From a virus, in IMG/VR virus record IMGVR_UViG_3300042868_004162, positions 1 to 22,303 of that record: 22,303 nucleotides of DNA; one strand, given 5' to 3'. Under the pieces are notes generated by a model. The model did not search any database, was not told the DNA's origin, and worked only from the letters and a program-made list of their open reading frames with translations. The position numbers were made by a program, and so were the translations under genes. Below, piece after piece: positions 6,202 to 13,612 of this stretch (position 1 is its first letter; each line of letters begins with the position of its first letter).

Positions 6202-6221
6202 TATTGATCTACTACCTCTTT
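6192..6221 (+). terminator. Imperfect hairpin before the portal gene
   Basis: Arms 6192-6203 and 6210-6221 pair at 11 of 12 positions (one A-C mismatch) around a 6-base loop (TTGATC). The right arm ends in CTCTTT, giving a short U-rich end, but no long U-tract follows. It overlaps the end of the preceding gene. It could be a weak terminator, an attenuator or an RNA-processing site between the accessory block and the portal gene. Confidence 0.35.
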
Positions 6222-6239
6222 GCTGAAAAGGTCTAACTG

Positions 6240-7931
6240 ATGCCTATTGATTTTTGGTCACCGTCTTATAGGGCGGCATCTAGCGATTTAACTGTTGCAA
6301 TTAGTCCTTTGGGACTAGTTGAACTTGCTGATGAAGAATTTGAAGTTCATGGACCAAGACTCAATAGGTATTCATCAGCATGGGCTTGGTACCTAGGACA
6401 CCACTGGTCTCACCGACGTGAGATGGGTGACAGCAATGTCACGATGAACTACATCAAGACTATGTCTGATTTTATTACTAACTTTTGTTTTGGTAAAGGT
6501 ATTCAGTTCAAAGTTCCTGAACAAAACCAAGCAGTTATTCCTCATCTACTTCATGAGGTATGGGATAACCATAACAACAAACATTATCTTCTTTGGCAAA
6601 TGGGGCAACTTGCTTCTGTTACAGGCGATTGCTTTGTAAAAATTGCATATGACGAACCATACGCCGATCCAACTGGTTTAACAAAACCAGGTCGTATTCG
6701 TATTCTCCCGCTTAACCCAGCGCATTGTTTTCCTGAATACCACCCACACGATAAGGAAAGACTTCTTAGGTTCAAACTTAAGTATCGCTTTTGGGGAACT
6801 TCACCAGAAGGTACTCGTCAGGTATATACCTTTACTGAAATCTTGACTGATGAATCAGTACAACAATTTATCAATGATGAGTTGATTGATCAGTACCCAA
6901 ACCCAATTGGTATGGTTCCAGTTGTTCACATTCCGAACATTACAATAACTTCATCACCTTGGGGTCAATCGGACATCTGGGATGTCATTCAATTGAACCG
7001 TGAACTCAACGAGAAGATGACTGAAATTTCAGACATCATCAACTACCACGCTGCTCCTGTAACAATCATTACTGGAGCAAAGGCTTCACAACTAGAGCGT
7101 GGTCCTAAGAAAGTTTGGGCAGGTCTTCCTAAAGACGCTAACGTGTTCAACCTTGAATCTCGTGGTGAGATGGCTGGAGCAATTGAATACGTTCAAATGA
7201 TCAAGCGAGCAATGCACGAAATCACTGGTGTTCCTGAAACTGCCCTTGGTCAATTTCAACCAGTATCTAATACTTCAGGTGTTGCTTTGGCTATCCAATA
7301 CCAGCCTCTTATGAACCGTTACCAGATGAAGAAGATTCACTTCACGCATGGTCTTGAAAAACTTAATGAAATTATCATTAGAACTGCATCTATTTTTGAA
7401 CCACAGATGCTTTCGTTTGACCCTTCTCAATCGGCTCAACCTGAACCAGACATGCTTCTAGTTCTTGACCCTAATGATCCAAACACATATAAGACAACTA
7501 TCCACTGGCCTGAGCCTTTGCCAGTTGATGCTCTTATTAAACTCAATGAAGTGCAAGCAAAGATGGCTCTTGGTATTGAGTCCAAGCGTGGAGCATTGGC
7601 TCTCCTTGGTGAAGAGTTTCCAAATGAGAAGATGGTTGAAATCTTTGAGGAACTACGAGATGATGCTCTTGATCAAGGTGCACTGGATATGCTCCGTGCA
7701 CAAATTGGTCAAGCAGTAATGATGGCTACAGGATTATTGCCTCAAGGCGGAGGCTTAGAAAACGTGTCCGCTGGAGGTGCTAATGTTAGTAGTGCAGGAA
7801 GTCCCCAAGGGGGCGGAGTGCTTCCAGGTGCTGGTGTCCCACCAGTAGAAATGGAACTGATGAACCAAATGACTAGCAGGGCATACGGCGCAAGATTCGC
7901 TCAACGCCGAATCCCTGATGAAGATAAATAA
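6240..7931 (+). CDS. Portal protein, 563 aa
   Basis: This is the dodecameric ring at the DNA-entry vertex of the capsid. The size, the position before scaffold and capsid genes, and the sequence pattern are as expected: an N-terminal aromatic region (WAWYLGHHWSHRR, about 48-60), a central domain with a conserved-looking PNPIGMVPVVHIP (about 220-232) and WGQSDIWDVIQLNRELNEK (about 240-258), and MHEITGVPETALG (about 324-336), typical of SPP1/HK97-type portals. The C-terminus (about 510-563) is rich in Gly and Pro and is probably flexible. The start has AAAGG (6227-6231) 8 bases upstream. No frameshift or truncation was seen. Certainty is high. Confidence 0.9.
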   Translation: MPIDFWSPSYRAASSDLTVAISPLGLVELADEEFEVHGPRLNRYSSAWAWYLGHHWSHRREMGDSNVTMNYIKTMSDFITNFCFGKGIQFKVPEQNQAVIPHLLHEVWDNHNNKHYLLWQMGQLASVTGDCFVKIAYDEPYADPTGLTKPGRIRILPLNPAHCFPEYHPHDKERLLRFKLKYRFWGTSPEGTRQVYTFTEILTDESVQQFINDELIDQYPNPIGMVPVVHIPNITITSSPWGQSDIWDVIQLNRELNEKMTEISDIINYHAAPVTIITGAKASQLERGPKKVWAGLPKDANVFNLESRGEMAGAIEYVQMIKRAMHEITGVPETALGQFQPVSNTSGVALAIQYQPLMNRYQMKKIHFTHGLEKLNEIIIRTASIFEPQMLSFDPSQSAQPEPDMLLVLDPNDPNTYKTTIHWPEPLPVDALIKLNEVQAKMALGIESKRGALALLGEEFPNEKMVEIFEELRDDALDQGALDMLRAQIGQAVMMATGLLPQGGGLENVSAGGANVSSAGSPQGGGVLPGAGVPPVEMELMNQMTSRAYGARFAQRRIPDEDK

Positions 7932-7989
7932 TACGTTTACATAATTCAAGTTAATTTAGTATTTGCTAAACAACACATAGGAGAAAATT

Positions 7990-8778
7990 ATGGCAAAGCA
8001 AAGTAATGATGAAATCCTTATTCCCGTAGAGGCTATTGAAGCCTTTAATGAGGCGGTTGAACAAGTTGCACCGCAGCAAAAAGGGAAGACTTTCACTGAA
8101 GATGAAGTTGAAAGTATCCGCAAGCAAGAAAAAGATAAACTCTACAAGCGTTTGGAAGAGGCTGAAGGTCGCTACAAAGGCATGGAAGAGCAAATTTCAA
8201 CACTTGCTACCGAGCGTGAAAAGGCAATTAAAGAAGCAACTGAGATTTCCCGTAAGGAAGAGGAAATCCGTCGTGCACGTGAGTTTGATGAGTTGAGTGC
8301 AAAAGAACTCCTCAAGCGCACTGAAGATGAATTCAATGTCAAAATCAAGAACATTGATCAGGAATGGCAAACACGCTTTCAGGCTATTGAGCAAGAGCGT
8401 CATGCACAAGAAGCACTCCTTGAAAAAGAGCGCCAATTGCGTGAACTTGAGACTTATCGCCAACGACGTATCCATGAATCTCAAGAAGAAATCATCCCAG
8501 AGTTGATTGACTTGGTAGCAGGAAATACCCCAGAAGAAGTTGAAGCATCTGTGGAAATCCTCCGTCAGCGGAGTGCTGCTATAATCAGTAGTATCCAGCA
8601 AGCGACTCAACCGAGTCGTGTTAAAGGTGCGGCGGTAACGTCACCATCTGTTGGGCCTATGGAAACTCAAACGGAATACCAATCGTTGAATGCGGATGAC
8701 ATCCGAAATATGACAATGGATCAGTATGTTAAAATGCGTGACAGGTTACTCAATTCTCGTCCAAAAGGGCGATTCTAA
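7990..8778 (+). CDS. Capsid scaffold protein, 262 aa
   Basis: From about residue 30 to 170 the protein is almost wholly charged and helical, with long runs of Glu, Lys, Arg and Gln in heptad-like patterns (for example EAEGRYKGMEEQISTLATER), so it is a long coiled coil. This plan and its place directly between portal and major capsid protein are those of a phage scaffold, which guides capsid assembly and is later removed. The C-terminal segment (SLNADDIRNMTMDQYVKMRD, then LLNSRPKGRF) is a basic helix of the kind that binds the capsid protein. TAGGAG (7978-7983) lies 6 bases before the start. No protease domain is fused to it. The function rests on context and composition. Confidence 0.85.
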   Translation: MAKQSNDEILIPVEAIEAFNEAVEQVAPQQKGKTFTEDEVESIRKQEKDKLYKRLEEAEGRYKGMEEQISTLATEREKAIKEATEISRKEEEIRRAREFDELSAKELLKRTEDEFNVKIKNIDQEWQTRFQAIEQERHAQEALLEKERQLRELETYRQRRIHESQEEIIPELIDLVAGNTPEEVEASVEILRQRSAAIISSIQQATQPSRVKGAAVTSPSVGPMETQTEYQSLNADDIRNMTMDQYVKMRDRLLNSRPKGRF

Positions 8779-8814
8779 ATAAAGATTATATCCATTAGTT
8801 ACTAAGGAGAAATT

Positions 8815-9900
8815 ATGGCACTTCCAGGCCCACAAGGTGGAGCGATTACAGGAGCAGGTCTTGGTTCAATTACCACGACTGGTTACTCAAGTGATGCAAC
8901 ACTTTCACCAGCAATTCAGCAAATTTGGTCAAAAGAGATTTTGTTCCAAGCAATGCCAGTACTTCGTTTTGAGCAGTTCGCTGTTAAGAAAACGGAACTC
9001 GGTGTTCAACCAGGTTTGACAATCAACTTCATGCGTTACAGCAATATTGCAACGGATGAAACAACAGGCGCAACCTTGACTGAAGGTGTTCGCATGGAGC
9101 CAACCTCCTTGTCAGCATCACAGATTCAAATCACGGTTGGCGAACAAGGCAAGGCTCTTGCTGTCACCGAACTGTTGCTCAACGCATCGTTTGATGATGT
9201 CATGGCATCGTCAAGTCGTTTGCTTGGTCGTCACATGGCACAGTCTATGGACATTCAGGCTCGTAACACCCTTTACACAAACGCAGTTCCATTTGCGGGT
9301 GGTGCAGCAGTTCCTCCAGCAGTTGTCTTTGGTCGCAAGACTCTTGGTTCAACTCGTGGTTCACTTGCTCCATATGATGCAGGCACCTTGGGTGATGCAG
9401 CAAACCCAGGCTACCTCTCGCCAGCATCCATCAAGGACGCTGTTGAGATTTTGGCTGGTCAGAACATTCCACGCCTTGGCGACACATACGTGTGCTTCGT
9501 TCACCCATCGCAGAGCCGTGCGCTCCGTGACTGGCCTGAATTCATTGAAGTAACGAAGTATGCCGCTCCTGGTAACTTCATGCTTGGTGAAATTGGTCGC
9601 CTCTATGACGTAGTGTTCATTGAGACCACGCAAGTCAAGCAGGGTGCAGGCCCAGCAGACATTGATTCATCAGCAACGGGTGCACAAGCCGTAGCCGAAG
9701 CATCATACAGCGCCTTGATGATTGGTGACAACGCTTTCGGACATGCCATTGCTTTGCCAGTGGAACTCCGTGACGGTGGTGTCATTGACTTTGGTCGTGA
9801 GCATGGTCTTGCTTGGTACGCAATCTGGGGCTTCGGTATGATTACTGGAGAATCCCGTGTTGTTATCAACACTAAGGGTGGAGCAATTTCCTCCTCATAA
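8815..9900 (+). CDS. Major capsid protein, N4-gp56 family
   Basis: The 361-residue protein resembles the N4-gp56 family of HK97-fold major capsid proteins: an N-terminal SPAIQQIWSKEILFQAMPVL (about 31-50) followed by RFEQFAVKK, a strand-rich LTEGVRMEPTSLSASQIQIT block (about 87-106), GQGKAL-like GEQGKALAVTELLL (about 109-122) and a long helix with RLLGRHMAQSMDIQARN (about 135-151). Hundreds of copies would form the shell. AAGGAG (8804-8809) lies 5 bases before ATG. Its codons appear more C-rich and G+C-rich than its neighbours, as expected for the most expressed gene. A strong hairpin follows its stop. Whether the N-terminus is trimmed during maturation cannot be seen. Confidence 0.9.
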   Translation: MALPGPQGGAITGAGLGSITTTGYSSDATLSPAIQQIWSKEILFQAMPVLRFEQFAVKKTELGVQPGLTINFMRYSNIATDETTGATLTEGVRMEPTSLSASQIQITVGEQGKALAVTELLLNASFDDVMASSSRLLGRHMAQSMDIQARNTLYTNAVPFAGGAAVPPAVVFGRKTLGSTRGSLAPYDAGTLGDAANPGYLSPASIKDAVEILAGQNIPRLGDTYVCFVHPSQSRALRDWPEFIEVTKYAAPGNFMLGEIGRLYDVVFIETTQVKQGAGPADIDSSATGAQAVAEASYSALMIGDNAFGHAIALPVELRDGGVIDFGREHGLAWYAIWGFGMITGESRVVINTKGGAISSS

Positions 9901-9918
9901 TAATTCGTAATAGGATTT

Positions 9919-9948
9919 GGGGGGGTTGGGCTAAAACCCAATCCCCCT
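9919..9948 (+). terminator. GC-rich hairpin after the major capsid gene
   Basis: Arms 9919-9930 and 9937-9948 pair along all 12 positions, two of them G-U wobbles (G9925 with U9942, G9919 with U9948), around a 6-base loop CTAAAA. It begins 19 bases after the capsid stop. No U-tract follows on the + strand (GAAAACTC), so it may stall transcription or protect the upstream mRNA from 3' decay rather than be a standard intrinsic terminator. Such an element can make capsid mRNA more abundant than the downstream connector genes. Confidence 0.6.
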
Positions 9949-9975
9949 GAAAACTCAAAAAACAAGGAGCAGAAC

Positions 9976-10224
9976 ATGGCAGCAAAAAAAGCAATTAAAG
10001 AATTTGTTGAAGTTGAAGAAGAACTATTTGTTTCAGATCTTACTGAAGCAGAAGTCTTGGATGCTAAGACACTTACGCAAACCATGAACGCAAAAGTAAA
10101 AGGTACTTGGACCCAATACTGGGGAACAGAGAAGTTTTCTTTTGTTGATGGGCAGCGTTATAAACTACCCCGTGATCTCTTCAACTACTTGAAGAACTCA
10201 GGAAATATCTACGACACTCTCTGA
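9976..10224 (+). CDS. Small head-associated protein, 82 aa
   Basis: I do not recognise a named family. The N-terminal half is acidic and helical (KEFVEVEEELFVSDLTEAEV). The C-terminal half has WTQYWGTEKFSFVDGQRYKL then PRDLFNYLKNSGNIYDTL, where F-x-D-G-x-R-Y-x-L-P and Y-L-x-x-x-G recall small proteins found after capsid genes in other phages. AAGGAG (9964-9969) precedes the start. It follows the capsid hairpin and is 7 bases before the next gene. A role as a minor head, stabilising or connector-accessory protein is possible. Only the gene call is firm. Confidence 0.75.
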   Translation: MAAKKAIKEFVEVEEELFVSDLTEAEVLDAKTLTQTMNAKVKGTWTQYWGTEKFSFVDGQRYKLPRDLFNYLKNSGNIYDTL

Positions 10225-10231
10225 GGTTTAA

Positions 10232-10873
10232 ATGGCTGGACTTACAGTACCTAATGCAAGTGATTACGGTGTAACATTCCAGAGCATTGATCAAGCAGAA
10301 CCAGATTCTCTTGACTTTCAGATACTTGGTAACGATAACTACGGTGTAATTAGTGGTGGGGATGTAACAACATTCTCTGCTAGCACAGGTAGTGCTACGC
10401 TAACCGCTGGTGAAGTTATCGTTAATGGTGCGTACTACTCAGTAGCCACTGCAACTCTTACTTTTACTGCCGCAGAAACAGACCCACGCTTTGACATTAT
10501 TGTTGCATCTGTTACTTCGGGTGTAGCAACATATCTAACAGTTGTTGGAACCGCTAGTGCAACTAACCCAGTTTTCCCAACAATTGCATCTAACCAAGTT
10601 CCTCTGTATGCCTTGTACAGAAAGTCTGGTGTAACTTTTGATGCACTAAGCGTTGTAGACAAGCGTAAGTTAACTAAAACAGTTATTCGTTCTGGAAGCG
10701 CTGTTCCAACAGTGGCAGCACAGGTAGGTGACCTGTATATTAGAACTAACACACCAGCATTGCAGCAATCATCCTTGTACGTGTACTCAAGTACAGTTGG
10801 GTGGCAAAACCTTGCTAAGTACGAAGGTGTAGCAGATGAGGGATTAAACCCATTTTTGTTGGGTGGACTGTGA
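10232..10873 (+). CDS. Beta-rich virion protein, possible head decoration or fibre base, 213 aa
   Basis: The protein is rich in Ala, Thr, Ser and Val, with alternating hydrophobic patterns and almost no charged helices. A segment from about 30 to 110 (GDVTTFSASTGSATLTAGEV onward) looks like stacked beta strands, and DPRFDIIVASVTSGV (about 83-97) is typical of phage decoration or fibre-attachment domains. The later SGSAVPTVAAQVGDLYIRTN (about 152-171) resembles modules seen in tail and head fibres. It lies between the capsid gene and connectors, so a head fibre or decoration protein is most likely. GAGG (10223-10226) precedes the ATG. The 3' end overlaps the next ORF by GTGA. Confidence 0.65.
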   Translation: MAGLTVPNASDYGVTFQSIDQAEPDSLDFQILGNDNYGVISGGDVTTFSASTGSATLTAGEVIVNGAYYSVATATLTFTAAETDPRFDIIVASVTSGVATYLTVVGTASATNPVFPTIASNQVPLYALYRKSGVTFDALSVVDKRKLTKTVIRSGSAVPTVAAQVGDLYIRTNTPALQQSSLYVYSSTVGWQNLAKYEGVADEGLNPFLLGGL

Positions 10874-11022
10874 GCGAAGAAACTCTTCCAACTCCCGAGG
10901 GCAGCATTACAGATATTGTCAGAGTACGACGTTTCAACTTAGGTAGGTTTAGAGAAACACAACCAGCAGTGGGTCAGCAACTTCAAGATACTGTTCCTGG
11001 CTCTGGCTCTGGTGACCAATAG
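10870..11022 (+). CDS. Small ORF, 50 aa, GTG start
   Basis: A GTG at 10870 overlaps the TGA of the previous gene (GTGA, 10870-10873) and opens 50 codons to TAG at 11020-11022. The product starts MSEETLPTPEGS, has a basic middle (RVRRFNLGRFR) and ends in a Gly/Ser/Asp tail. A GGTGG just upstream (10862-10866) could be a ribosome site, but the spacing is short, so coupling to the upstream gene is likely. The translational overlap and tight fill of the gap support it. No family is recognised. Confidence 0.5.
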   Translation: MSEETLPTPEGSITDIVRVRRFNLGRFRETQPAVGQQLQDTVPGSGSGDQ

Positions 11023-11039
11023 TAAAGTAAACTATAAGC

Positions 11040-11876
11040 ATGCATGCTGATTACTCTCCTACCATTGTTAGTACAGTCACGGACATAGCCCGAGGATACC
11101 TTCGTGACTATCCTAAGTTCTTCCAAGTGTCTTTTGATGCTGTTGGTAGAACATATGAACTGGGTACTCCTAACATTGACCCAGATCTTCTATGGGTGGC
11201 TACATACACATCCAATACTCCAACAGAACTTAGCGCAGATACTAGTGCTTCCGCCCATTACTCATTGGATGCTCGCAATGGAATCATTCGGTTAAGTGGA
11301 ACCCAAGCAGCAAATACTAAGATACTTGTAGAAGGTTATTACTATGAGTGGGTTTTGCCAACAGATTTAGAGTTTTACGCTGGGCATGCTATTGAACAGC
11401 ATGTGTATAACTTGGATATTCCAATAGAAAGCATGAGTTCTATTGTCATAGATACTATTGGAATGGCTTGTGTAGTTGAATGTCTTTGGGGCTTGATGAC
11501 CGAGTATAGCCGAGACATAGACGTAACCACATCGGAGTCTGTGCATATCCCTGCTAGTCAACGGTTTAGAATGGTTCAAAGCCTTTTAGAATTCTGGCAA
11601 AATAGTTATAGTCGTCAGGCTAGGGCACTAAATATTGGCTTTGAAAGAATTGAAATAATGAATCTTCGTCGTGTTTCTCGTACTACTGGACTTCTTGTTC
11701 CATTGTACAAAGATCGTGAACTTGGTTATTACGGACCACTTGAAAGAATCTTTCCAGAAATTGGTTCAGGAACTATTTCAGTTGATGGCGACAATAGTGA
11801 ACCACTACGAAAAGATGTCATTGTTGATTTTGCTCCCGAGCAGGGGTACTCAGGTTCTTCAGTAATAGGATACTAA
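11040..11876 (+). CDS. Head-tail connector candidate, 278 aa
   Basis: I recognise the position and general style rather than a firm family. The N-terminal ARGYLRDYPKFFQV block and the beta-rich section around 30-115 suit a connector or neck protein, and the middle helices (about 127-190) contain ECLWGLMTEYSRDID. It is followed by two other small neck-like genes and a tail terminator candidate. The ATG at 11040 has no good ribosome site. The upstream in-frame TAA (11028-11030) rules out a longer start, and the short ORF ending 17 bases earlier may supply coupled ribosomes. An adaptor that docks under the portal is the best guess. Confidence 0.65.
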   Translation: MHADYSPTIVSTVTDIARGYLRDYPKFFQVSFDAVGRTYELGTPNIDPDLLWVATYTSNTPTELSADTSASAHYSLDARNGIIRLSGTQAANTKILVEGYYYEWVLPTDLEFYAGHAIEQHVYNLDIPIESMSSIVIDTIGMACVVECLWGLMTEYSRDIDVTTSESVHIPASQRFRMVQSLLEFWQNSYSRQARALNIGFERIEIMNLRRVSRTTGLLVPLYKDRELGYYGPLERIFPEIGSGTISVDGDNSEPLRKDVIVDFAPEQGYSGSSVIGY

Positions 11877-11879
11877 CTC

Positions 11880-12410
11880 ATGGATACAAGGCGTGAACTC
11901 AACCTAATCCGTAATAAGTATCATCAGTACCAACGAAACGCTGGTGAGTTCATCACATGGTTTGAATTCGTTCCCTTTGGGCAGGGTGGAAGCACCTTAG
12001 ATGATGTCTATGACGAGGGCAATACTTCCACTGGTGGTAAAAAATATAGAGATGGAATAGTGCTCCCAACGCTAATGATCACTGAAACTGAAGATACTAA
12101 ACGGGCTATTCCTGAAGGTCGTCAGCCAGTGCAAGTAGTTAACGTAGTACTTTCTATTGAGGATATGCGTACTGCTGGTGTGGGTCAGCCTTTTGAGTAC
12201 CAGCGACACTTGAATGATATGTTCTTTTATGATGCTCGTTACTATGGTGTTTCTATGTATCGGGTACGAGGCAGAGCAAAAGATGATGTTCTTGTAGTAA
12301 TTGAAGGTTTAGAAATTTATGTTGATGAGGAAATGGTAAATGATCCAGGTCCAGCAGCAATGAATACTCAAGACTATCCTTGGCCTGTAAACCTCCCAGC
12401 GTCTACCTGA
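11880..12410 (+). CDS. Head closure / neck protein candidate, 176 aa
   Basis: The product is a strand-rich protein with an N-terminal basic helix (MDTRRELNLIRNKYHQYQRN) and a central fold containing YRDGIVLPTLMITE (about 56-69) and EYQRHLNDMFFYDARYYGVS (about 106-125). Strands such as RVRGRAKDDVLVVIEGLEIY close the domain. This plan resembles head-closure proteins that seal the DNA channel beneath the adaptor. It starts 3 bases after the previous stop; the AATAGGA upstream (11864-11870) is a modest ribosome site. The role is based on order and pattern, not on a specific family signature. Confidence 0.6.
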   Translation: MDTRRELNLIRNKYHQYQRNAGEFITWFEFVPFGQGGSTLDDVYDEGNTSTGGKKYRDGIVLPTLMITETEDTKRAIPEGRQPVQVVNVVLSIEDMRTAGVGQPFEYQRHLNDMFFYDARYYGVSMYRVRGRAKDDVLVVIEGLEIYVDEEMVNDPGPAAMNTQDYPWPVNLPAST

Positions 12411-12469
12411 TAAACTTATATTGCTTGATGAGCGTCAAGCGATACAACGCCTAGAACTGAGGAGTCATC

Positions 12470-12889
12470 ATGGTTGCTACACCTGCTATTGCCCAGAACT
12501 CCAGTTCTAAGAAACTTATTGAGGGATGCCCAGCGCCACTTGCTTTTTATGGTGACTTACTGCTTAACCTAGAAACATACCTTAATGACATCATTGAGGA
12601 ATGTAGAGAAGAAGAGGTATCCCGCATTCAGGCAGTACTCCCACAAAAAGACAAGGGTTGGGAAGGTATTGCAAAAGACTTTAGAATCCAATGGGACAAT
12701 AAAGATGGTTCATTTGTCTACGGAACCACTGCAAAGTCTAGTAAGCAAGCAATGGAGATTGAGTATGGCTCTCCAAGCACAGGGGCAAAGTCAATACTTC
12801 GCCATGAAGTTATTACGGCTAACTCAAAGTTTGGTAAGGCTATTGAGCGTAAACTAAAGAAATTAGCCGACACTGGGCGTAGCAAATGA
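12470..12889 (+). CDS. Head-tail joining / neck protein candidate, 139 aa
   Basis: The protein has an N-terminal helix region (FYGDLLLNLETYLNDIIEEC, about 26-45), a short beta section (FRIQWDNKDGSFVYGTTA, about 71-88) and a polar middle with AMEIEYGSPSTGAKSILRHE (about 93-112). The Y-G-x-P pattern near the C-terminus and its size recall HK97 gp10-like tail completion proteins, though the match is not specific. GAGGAG (12459-12464) is 5 bases before the ATG. It overlaps the next gene by ATGA (12886-12889). The 59-base gap upstream holds a small hairpin at 12423-12440. Confidence 0.6.
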   Translation: MVATPAIAQNSSSKKLIEGCPAPLAFYGDLLLNLETYLNDIIEECREEEVSRIQAVLPQKDKGWEGIAKDFRIQWDNKDGSFVYGTTAKSSKQAMEIEYGSPSTGAKSILRHEVITANSKFGKAIERKLKKLADTGRSK

Positions 12890-13572
12890 AGACTGGCTTT
12901 ATCCTTGCAGAGGACGAGGCAATTAAGGCAAGGTTTAGTTCTTTGTATGTAGTTGATGATCGTAACGCCCGTCGTCCCGTCAAAGTATTCTTTCGTTACC
13001 CAGAAGGTGAAACTGAGCGGGAATACCCATTTGTTACTATTGAACTTATAGACGTGCTGCATGCCACAGACCGTCAATACTCTGATAGCCCTGTGTACTT
13101 TGACACAACTCATAGTGCTCGGTTTGAGAACCACCCAGGCTTTGCTACCTACTGGCCTAGTGAAGCATCTTTAGTAAGCGCCAGCAACTCTTATTCTGCT
13201 AGCGCTCATTTTATGACTGCCGACCCATTTGTCCCTGTAGACCTTCTTTATCAAGTTTCTATTTATTGCCGATCTGCACTACATGACAGACAATTGACTT
13301 CTGTCCTGCTTTCAAAGGTTGTGCCCTTTAGGTACAACTCCATTACTATCCCAGCAGATAATACGGTACGAAGGTTTGACATGCTGGATTGGACCAATGC
13401 GGATCTACTGGATACTGAATCAGGGTACAGAAAACGCATATTCCGTAAGGTGTTAACATTAAAAATGTCAGCAGAAATAACAGGACAAGAGTTAGTGCAG
13501 TTGGCGCAGACAAAACCTGTCACGTCAATCAGTAGTACAATTAGCCATCAAACCTATGTTTTTAACTCGTGA
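12886..13572 (+). CDS. Tail terminator candidate, 228 aa
   Basis: Its position directly upstream of the sheath gene and after the neck genes is where contractile phages encode the tail terminator, which caps the tube and sheath and binds the neck. Residues 50-60 (TIELIDVLHAT) and 119-135 (VDLLYQVSIYCRSALHD) form hydrophobic strands and a helix, and Y-Q-V-S-I-Y-C-R-S resembles the conserved core of terminator proteins. The region between (about 65-115) is polar and aromatic and may be an insertion. It is coupled by ATGA to the preceding gene. The assignment is moderate and relies on order. Confidence 0.6.
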   Translation: MKTGFILAEDEAIKARFSSLYVVDDRNARRPVKVFFRYPEGETEREYPFVTIELIDVLHATDRQYSDSPVYFDTTHSARFENHPGFATYWPSEASLVSASNSYSASAHFMTADPFVPVDLLYQVSIYCRSALHDRQLTSVLLSKVVPFRYNSITIPADNTVRRFDMLDWTNADLLDTESGYRKRIFRKVLTLKMSAEITGQELVQLAQTKPVTSISSTISHQTYVFNS

Positions 13573-13612
13573 TTTTCCTATCAAAACCCCCACTAAGTTA
13601 GAGGAGTAAATA

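Noticed and set aside
9603-10085. Antisense open frame (160 codons) across the capsid gene end and hairpin
   Set aside because: It is low-complexity Ser/Pro-rich, runs through the hairpin and is opposite two good genes; a shadow.
12423-12440. Small hairpin (GCTTGA and TCAAGC arms) upstream of the neck gene
   Set aside because: Only 6 full pairs and no U-tract; too weak to call a terminator.
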